From assembly GCA_016648135.1 (NCBI GenBank), contig JADDOH010003988.1:1-64000 (forward strand): a stretch of 64,000 nucleotides of DNA. Direction: 5' to 3'. Position 1 is the stretch's first letter, and every line of letters starts with the position of its first letter. Positions 57,833 through 64,000 of the stretch are shown in pieces. This DNA is from Agrypnia vestita (lineage: Eukaryota; Arthropoda; Insecta; Trichoptera; Phryganeidae). The position numbers and the translations under genes are program-made. The notes under the pieces were generated by a model. It saw only the letters and a program-made list of their open reading frames with translations. It was not told the DNA's origin and did not search any database.

Positions 57833-58109
57833 AAACCTAAGAACATTCTTAACTTAAGTTTGCTATACAAATTCTTAACAAATTTGCTATACCCATTCTT
57901 GTTTCTTCTAATTCATAACTCGTAACTCGCTGTTCGCCTTACCTATCGGCGAATATTTTGCATTGTTGCACCAATGTTTATTTTGCATTATTTGTAAAGT
58001 GCTAGTACCTATATCTTATTTCCGCATTGAATGTTTTGGTGCGAGGGGTGAAATCGTAGAATTAAAACTCTCATTAGAATTTAGCGTGTATCCGCCTAGA
58101 CATTTTGTT

Positions 58110-58245
58110 AGAAGTTTTTCTTTCGACAGTTCTCTGTAAATAGGAAGAAGATGTTTTTGATCTGAGATAATAAGAGGAGGATCTTCGTAACTTTCTTCTC
58201 AGCTTCTGGCCTCAGCTTTACGCTACTCCGCTTACAATACGCTTA
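58110..58245. repeat. Dispersed repeat, pair of 5155-5305
   Basis: See the shared words at 5155-5305. The copy is in the same orientation and equally decayed. Confidence 0.5.
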
Positions 58246-58440
58246 GTTGGAAAAATAGTGAAACATGATCAATATTCTTTGCACATGTTTCAATTTCAAT
58301 AAATTTCTAAATTTTATACTTTTATAAGTTCATTGAAATTGTTTTTTTTTTTAACTGTATTAAGCTAAAATTTAAGTTGGCTTAGTTGATAACTGAATAA
58401 AGCCACACTGGCCATATGCCGTATCTTTGATGCTTGGTTG

Positions 58441-58642
58441 GTAACAGCGGCGTGCAGTGAGAACAGGAAGCATCACTTTTTCTTAAGCATATATTTTAAA
58501 ATGAGATATATCTCATAATATTCCAATCACAATAATTAACAAATTATTCAAATTTTAATATTCATAACATTCTGCCATATAAATATTTAATTTAGATTTT
58601 TTTTCCAAATCTATGTTTAAATAAAATTCGTGCACGCCCCTG
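58441..58642. mobile_element. hAT-like MITE with near-perfect target duplication
   Basis: CAGCGGCGTGCA at the left and TGCACGCCCCTG at the right are inverted with one mismatch. The flanks are CTTGGTTG (58433-58440) and TTTGGTTG (58643-58650), an 8-base duplication with one difference. The left end then has four extra bases (GTAA) before CAG. The interior is AT-rich with ATGAGATATATCTCAT and no coding capacity. Eight-base duplication and CAG-type ends fit hAT. Confidence 0.6.
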
Positions 58643-58649
58643 TTTGGTT

Positions 58650-59480
58650 GATAGTTCTATTTGAGATATATCTGATAATTATTTCGCGCCCAAATAGTGT
58701 AGAATTTAAAAAAATATCGTTAAATAAACATATATGGGATCATATACAAGTCCAGCATATGGATGGCACTTCAAGAATGTGTTGTATACCAATACATATC
58801 AACGTATGAGTGAGCGATATTTGTGCGAGAAATAGACAAAGTTATATTACCACTTCACACTATACAAGGTGCAACAAAACACTTAATTTCCGCTTGTGTA
58901 CAGAGTATTGTGTTGTTTTATGTCGTACTTGGATTCATTTTAATATCAACGTTTCGGAATTGAAACTGATAACAAGCGATTAAAAAAATTAAACATTGGT
59001 AGAGTCCGCTTGCACAGCGCGGATGTAAACTGTATGCCTCGAGTTTTAATATAATAAGTCTTAATATTCTCTGCGTATAATCGTTTGTGTGAAAGCACTC
59101 TCCAATTTATGATTGATCGTCTTCGGTCCAGTACATACTAAGACTAAACAAATGCTATTATAATGTAATAATAAAAACAAAATTTTAGCAACAGATTCGT
59201 CAGTGGCCGACTGTACAGTGCCACCAATATAAAATTGACCTGTAATTATAGATTTCAAAGGTTAAGGTAAAAAATTAGTAAATCGATGCATAGTTACCCG
59301 CCGTTTTTATTAATACATTGTAGGTACCATAACCAAAATGGAAATAAATTAAAAATAACTTAAAACGTATTATGTACCTACAATCATCATTCAGGGGCGT
59401 ATTCACTATAAACGTCATTACTGCTTTCTGTTTGCTTGGAAAATGGTCGATTCCACGGGCGAAGAGTGGGTATTTTGATG
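58650..59480. other. No supported feature
   Basis: CAGGGGCGTATTCACTATAA at 59393 looks like another hAT-type terminus, but no inverted partner was found. Otherwise AT-rich. Confidence 0.35.
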
Positions 59481-59483
59481 TTT

Positions 59484-60072
59484 TTAACGAAATTTAAAAT
59501 AAATTTAATTTAATAATTATTATTAACGAAATTTAAAATGAATTCAATTTAAATAAATATTATTATAGTTAAAATTTAAAATAAATTGAATTTTAATAAA
59601 TATTATTATTAAAACATAAAACTTTTAAATAGTCAACAAAAAATGATCTTCTCTCAATATGTTTAGAAAACCCAAAATTAAAGCCATAAATTAAAATAAC
59701 ATTTATAAATAATAGATATCAATAAACAGAATCACCTACAGAAAAGGGGGACTTTTGATAACTAAGCGTAATATAGAATTTTGTAAACCGAGGCACCTTT
59801 AATGATAAGTGCCCGGGAAGAAACGAACATTAAAACGGCTTCACCAAAAATATATAATTACTCTAAAGGGGAAGGGGTAACTTAAAATTTTATAAATAAG
59901 TCGATTATACGTGGTATATACATTGATAATGGTTTTTCAAGCCGAAACAGCTGTTGCACTAAAAATAGTTAACACGCAGAACTTAATAATAATATTTATT
60001 AAAATTTATTTTATTTTAAATTTCACTTATAATAATATTTATTTAAATTTAATTCATTTTATATTTCGCTAA
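59484..60072. repeat. Long foldback with tandemly repeated left arm
   Basis: The left arm (59484-59612) consists of three diverged units of about 40 bases (GAAATTTAAAATGAATTCAA, TTTAAATAAATATTATTA). The right arm (59985-60072) holds the inverse, with AATAATAATATTTATTAAAA and AATTTAATTCATTTTATATT. About 370 non-coding bases lie between. This looks like a foldback element whose terminus expanded by tandem duplication. Confidence 0.55.
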
Positions 60073-60119
60073 AAATAAATATGGAGTTCTACAAATTAAA
60101 CGCAAAAACCATAAATAAA

Positions 60120-61042
60120 TAAGTTTTTGATGTCCTGTTTTTGTGGACGGGCTTACCATATCCTGCTTACTGTATGCAAACGATGCAGTATTAGTGGCTA
60201 ACAGTGAAGCTGATCTTCAGTGCCTGGTGTCCAGGATGTTGGACGTATGCCTGCAGAGTGAACTTATGATGAATGTCAGTAAATCGAAAGAGTTGGTGTT
60301 CGAGAGAGAAGAAAGGATGACTGTGTGATGTAATTGTAAACAACGAATGCTTAGAACAAGTGAATAAAGTACTTAAGAAGTATGTTTAGTAGAGGTGGCA
60401 AGGCTAGAACAATATCGAAAGGAAAGTGAGTTCTTCTTCTTCTTTTATTAGATACTTGATCTATATTGACAGACGAGGAGAGTGACCGCGAGTAACAAAG
60501 TAAATGGTGCTCTGAATGCTATTATGGCCAATAAGAACCTGCAAAAGAAAAAAGCCTAGCGATACATAATGGCGTTCTAGTGCCAACTCTGATGTATGGA
60601 AGTGAATCCTGGAATTGGAAAAAAAGGAATGAAAGTAGACTGAATGCGGTGGAAATGCGGTCGATAGAGTGAGGAATGGACAAACTAGAAGCGAATGTAA
60701 TGCTGGCTATAGTGTGGTAGACAGAATAAAGAAAGGAATGCTGAGATGGTTTGGTCACGTAAAACGTAAGAGCGAGGTAAATATGGTCAAGAAAATATAT
60801 GGGGCGAGTGTTGAAGGCAACATGAATAGAGGGCGTCCGCGAAAGACCTGGCACGATCAGATACAACAAGTGTTTGAGGATGGCCTGTTAAAAGCCGCAA
60901 CAACCGTAGAACTTGTATGAGAATATGTATGAATGTGGCCGAAGCAAAAGTGGCGTGCCAGGATAGAAGAATGTGGCGTTCAATCCTTTCTACCTACCCC
61001 TGCGGGGAAACGGTGTGATGGTTAGTTAGTTAGTTAGTTAGT
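60120..61042 (+). pseudogene. LINE 3' half with (GTTA)n terminus
   Basis: In order: ISCLLYANDAVLVANSEADL with LVSRMLDVCLQSELMMNVSK (RT motif C and after; YADD is YAND), a frame-broken region with LMYGSESWNWKK, then MLRWFGHVKRKSEVNMVKKI, GNMNRGRPRKTWHDQIQQVF, and a UTR. It ends ACGGTGTGATGGTTAGTTAG followed by GTTA units to 61042. This is the reference copy for the relics at 251, 5895, 12795, 14034, 22911 and 32370. The first part of the element is missing, and stops and frameshifts are present. Confidence 0.85.
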
Positions 61043-61049
61043 AAACTTT

Positions 61050-62125
61050 TATCCTCTTTCATCTCAAAGCCGATCATCAACCTAATATCTACTGCCTAAA
61101 GCTAAAATAAAATAAAAATGAAATATCTTAAAATTATTGTTTTGTTTATTATTTGTAACATAAGTTTAAATATTCAAAACAGTAGCAGGTATTGTTTCTA
61201 TAAGATTTATGATAGCACTAGAAGAGCATTGATTTGACAACAAAGTGAATGAGTTCCAGTGGTGTTACCGCAGAAAGGGCAGCTTATCCTGTCCAAGAAA
61301 TGTCTGTCTCTTCAGTTCGTCTAGGGCAATGTCAAACAATAGGGTTGTTATAAAATTTTACTGCTTCTTGGTTTTGACTACTTTAAACTACCGTTATAAA
61401 TTATTACGTATAAAGGCTTTGTAAATCATCCACAAAGAGAGTGTGGGAACTGAATTTATTTTAAAGGAGTGTTTTGTTTTGAGATATTGTGCAGACATAG
61501 TGATGCTGTTTTTCCCCGGCTCGTTTATATTTCCCATTTTTCTAAGAAAAAAAATGTTAATTTCACTAAAAAACCTTTAAATCTTTTCTAATTAAAACAT
61601 TAACATTCACGATATGTGGGGGTATAAAGGCTTGTTAAAGGAATTTCCAAAAATGTTTTAAATGCAGCCACCAAGGATTACTAGTTTAAAATATACTGAA
61701 TTTTGATTTGATGTATCTGTTGCTTCCAAAATCATATATTTCATATAAATTTATAGGCCGTTTCCTATTAAATATTGAATTCAGTACATTATAAATTAAT
61801 AATCCTTGATGACTGCATTCAATTTTTTTTTTATATTTTTGGGATTACTTTTATACCCCACACATGTAATACATTTTTAAATAATGAATTTTTTAATAAT
61901 GATTAACATTTTCTTATATTTTGTAAAACAAAATACACATTATGATACTTTGGAACTAAACATAAACTTCTCTATAAAACTGTTTAAATATCTGGGAATA
62001 AATCGTAATGATGATATCCAACAAGAAATTGGGTGGGAAATTTTCTCACTTTATCAAATTGTCAGTCTTCACAATAAAGTCTTGCGCGAAATGAACGGAT
62101 ATCCGAATTGAAAAATGTAACAGGT
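61050..62125. other. AT-rich stretch with possible RT fragment
   Basis: A plus frame from 61884 contains FKYLGINRNDDIQQEIGWEI, which may derive from the F-KYLG block of a LINE reverse transcriptase, continuing toward the relic at 62150. Otherwise no feature is supported. Confidence 0.3.
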
Positions 62126-62149
62126 CAAAGAATTTGTAACTTATAATAG

Positions 62150-62440
62150 AAAACGGCATACCGCTCCAGATATCCTGAGGAAGGTGAAAACAAGGAAGTC
62201 GCAGTAGGGGGGACGTGCAGCGAGTAGATGAGTTACGTGATGCCCTCACACACAAGGATGAACACTACGGAGAAGATCAAGACGTAGGTAGGGGAATAAT
62301 GTCTAGACATACCTGCAAGAAGTAGGCGAGTATCTACAGCAAACTGGAGCACGACGAGGATCTCAAGGAGTGGATGGTGCTGTTTGACAGACGTGGACTT
62401 CCGAGTCATACGAGGCCGCTAAAAAATAACACGAAGATTA
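62150..62440 (+). repeat. LINE-like 3' relic
   Basis: CAGATATCCTGAGGAAGGTG, ATACCTGCAAGAAGTAGGCG and a frame reading YSKLEHDEDLKEWMVLFDRR are shared with 24320-24480 and 4060-4275. Together these show a dispersed family of which only 3' parts remain. Confidence 0.45.
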
Positions 62441-62499
62441 TAGTCAAATTTCTGTCTATATTTCTGCAGAAATAAACATCCGATCATTTTTCAGTACAA

Positions 62500-62645
62500 T
62501 ATTAACCACGAAACCATTACAAATTTCTACTATAAAATATTTGGGTGATGTTTGACATCTGTTCCCCACATTGATGAAATTACAAATAAAGCATTTAAAT
62601 GTCTTGGATTTGCGTTAAATTATAAAAAGATTTTATTTCTATAAA
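62500..62645 (+). pseudogene. Jockey-like reverse transcriptase fragment
   Basis: TIKYLGDV, then after a frameshift HIDEITNKAFKCLGFALNYK. The KYLGVxFD-x-HIDxITxKAxKxLGF block follows the palm in jockey-like elements. Only about 40 codons are left. Confidence 0.6.
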
Positions 62646-62659
62646 AACAATTAAAACCT

Positions 62660-62960
62660 AGTATATCACACGCAATACGAGTTATTTATTACTACTATAG
62701 TTTCGAGAAGAGCAGCCTCACTCTTTATCAGGTATTAACGATGATGAGGATAACTGATGATGAGAAGGACTGCTCCTCTCGAAACTATAGTAGTAATAAA
62801 TAACTCATGTATTCGTGTAGTACAAAATTAAAATTATATTGAATTATTATGTATTTAAAATTGAAAAAACATATAATTATATATAAGTATGATTACATTT
62901 TTAAATAAAATGTTGCACCACAAAATAACTGCTAAATCATTCAATGTTATCCTTGTAGAT
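62660..62960. mobile_element. Foldback element with hammerheads on both strands
   Basis: The arms CGAGTTATTTATTACTACTA and TAGTAGTAATAAATAACTCA are inverted around a centre of about 50 bases. Plus strand: CTGATGA (62754-62760), stem II with a bulge (GAG-A-AGGA with TCCT-CTC), GAA (62781-62783), stem III ACTATAGT (eight-base palindrome), A62792. Minus strand: CTGATAA (62725-62731), a similar stem II and the same GAA plus ACTATAGT. The plus copy has an intact core but a mismatch at the first stem I pair; the minus copy has G8 to A. The tail AAAATGTTGCACCACAAAAT is shared with 48690. Confidence 0.65.
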
Positions 62961-63158
62961 CACTTTAGTCAGATACTAAAGATACTTAATTCCTTTATCA
63001 TTCATGCCTACAAATTTTAAATAATGCAGCATAAATTTCTTAGATTCATAGACTATAAGTTACATATTGCATTTGATAATCATGACTATAATTATTGAAA
63101 TGCAATTACTGAATTTAACAGACCTATCTACCTAATTCTATTTTTATTTAAAATAATA

Positions 63159-63413
63159 TTGGGGCTTGTAGATTGCATTTATTCGGTGAACATGATTAAT
63201 AAATTATCGTTTACCCTGCCAGTAGGTTATGGTAAGTTATGGCCGAGATTTCATACTCTATTTCATGTAGATGCTTCTCGATCTAATTTTATGAAGAGTT
63301 CATGGTTAGAGAGATTGCATAAGGTTGGAAACGAATTAAATTCTATGGGTTTGTTTTGTATAAATAGCATCGCTGTTCTAAAAAAACAAGTGAGCATGCA
63401 AATGTTTAATTAG
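63159..63413 (+). other. Unrecognised open frame, 84 codons
   Basis: The frame contains PVGYGKLWPRFHTLFHVDAS and NFMKSSWLERLHKVGNELNS, with balanced composition unusual for random AT-rich frames here. I cannot assign a family. It lies 56 bases before the large palindrome at 63469 and could be the C-terminal end of the protein of that element, or an exon. Very uncertain. Confidence 0.25.
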
Positions 63414-63528
63414 GTAATTTTGACATTCATTTTTATATAATCTTACATTTTCAAATACATATATTCGGAGTATAAAAATTAAAAAAACAATGTTTTTTAT
63501 GAGAGTTCAATATTTTATTAGTCTCTTA

Positions 63529-63567
63529 CAGGACGATCGTTTCGGCTGTTTAGGCCATTATCAACTG
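63529..63567 (-). ncRNA. Hammerhead-like motif with U3-A8, minus arm
   Basis: Exact mirror of 63574-63612 in the other arm (TTGATAA, GGC/GCC, GAA, ACGATCGT), readable only from a minus-strand transcript. Confidence 0.5.
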
Positions 63568-63573
63568 ATTGAT

Positions 63574-63612
63574 CAGTTGATAATGGCCTAAACAGCCGAA
63601 ACGATCGTCCTG
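63574..63612 (+). ncRNA. Hammerhead-like motif with U3-A8, plus arm
   Basis: Stem I CAG (63574-63576) pairs with CTG (63610-63612). Core TTGATAA (63577-63583) has U3 and A8. Stem II GGC (63585-63587) pairs with GCC (63595-63597). GAA is 63598-63600, stem III ACGATCGT (63601-63608) is an eight-base palindrome, and the cleavage base is C63609. Only C3 and G8 differ from consensus, and the change keeps a Watson-Crick 3-8 pair. Confidence 0.55.
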
Positions 63613-63674
63613 TAAGAGATTAATAAAATATTGAACTCTCATAAAAAACATTGTTTTTTTAATTTTTATACTTA

Positions 63675-64000
63675 AAATAATGGAGTTCTTTGCAATAAAT
63701 AACGTCAGTGTTCAAAAAATTAAATACATATATTCGTATTATATCTAATGTATTTATATTGCACTATTATTTTTACTAAGTGTTTTTCATGTTAAAGCAG
63801 TTCTAAGGGCGTATAAATAAATAAATGAAGACCAATATTAAAAGTGGTACCTTTAACCTACATGATAAAATATCGTCTCCTTTTATAAACCACTTTCGAT
63901 CAGTTTCTGTCCTCGTGACATAAAATATTGTACAAACTCGACACTTCCAATCTAAATATTCTATCAAATAAAGCGTTTTTGTCTAAAATCGAACATTAAC
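63675..64000. other. AT-rich end of the window
   Basis: TTCTAAGGGCGTATAAATAAATAAATGAAG at 63801-63830 (read as a GC-poor word and A-rich tail) recalls a LINE 3' tail. Nothing else is supported. Confidence 0.3.

Larger units (their letters stand above)
63469..63672. mobile_element. Near-perfect palindrome with 101-bp arms
   Basis: Arms 63469-63569 and 63572-63672 are inverted copies with a single mismatch (63521 against 63620) around a 2-base centre. Each arm carries the hammerhead-like segment GATAATGGCCTAAACAGCCG then AAACGATCGTCCTG. Arm identity of this level implies a recent event. The outer sequence (TATAAAAATTAAAAAAACAA) has no transposase-type terminus. Confidence 0.85.

Noticed and set aside
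58900..58985. GTTTCGGAATTGAAACTGATAA as a hammerhead on either strand
   Set aside because: GAAAC and CTGATAA are present but in the wrong order and spacing, and no stem II forms.
59393..59470. Second hAT MITE starting CAGGGGCGTA
   Set aside because: No inverted right terminus or target duplication found.

Overview
This is an AT-rich eukaryotic nuclear window with no intact protein-coding gene that I can recognise. The mix of transposon families suggests an insect or other arthropod: LINEs ending in short tandem repeats, tRNA-derived SINEs, mariner/Tc1, PIF/Harbinger, hAT and Helitron relics, many foldback elements, Penelope-like elements, and a short interstitial run of the insect telomere unit TTAGG. 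Lepidoptera is a guess from the look of the repeats and cannot be proved here. The window reads as intergenic or intronic sequence filled by successive insertions, nearly all decayed.

Layout. 1-6.4 kb: hairpins, LINE tails, an internally deleted mariner, two abutting perfect hairpins and a GC-rich island. 6.4-9 kb: Penelope-type termini, including an 88-bp-arm inverted repeat with one hammerhead ribozyme on each strand. 9-16 kb: a conserved 3' stem-loop, a TATA-like island, a PIF/Harbinger transposase fragment, and a LINE whose reverse transcriptase is split by a 482-bp unknown repeat also present at 986-1465. 16-28 kb: foldback elements, a MITE with 34-bp perfect inverted termini, a Helitron-like element (25205-26088), a hAT-like MITE and several GC-rich patches. 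28-41 kb: a Penelope-like ORF tail plus hammerhead, SINEs, two MITE copies, a LINE RT, a GIY-YIG endonuclease relic, a LINE 3' end with poly(A), and a Tc1 relic. 41-54 kb: RTE-like tail, SINE copies, a second Penelope-like endonuclease followed by its 3' UTR and a nearly perfect hammerhead, and another LINE RT relic. 54-64 kb: further hammerhead-bearing termini, a LINE 3' end with a (GTTA)n tail, and a palindrome with two 101-bp arms carrying hammerhead-like motifs on both strands.

Main result: at least nine loci contain full or degraded hammerhead self-cleaving ribozyme motifs. They fall into several sequence families. In most, stem III is a short self-complementary word (ACGU, ACAUGU, ACUAUAGU, ACGAUCGU), as expected for hammerheads that act as dimers, and at least two lie just downstream of Penelope-like coding relics. 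Three show U3/A8 in place of the usual C3/G8 pair. A separate conserved-loop stem-loop occurs three times, with stem sequence changes that keep the pairing. Both are RNA-level structures that a protein-only annotation would miss.
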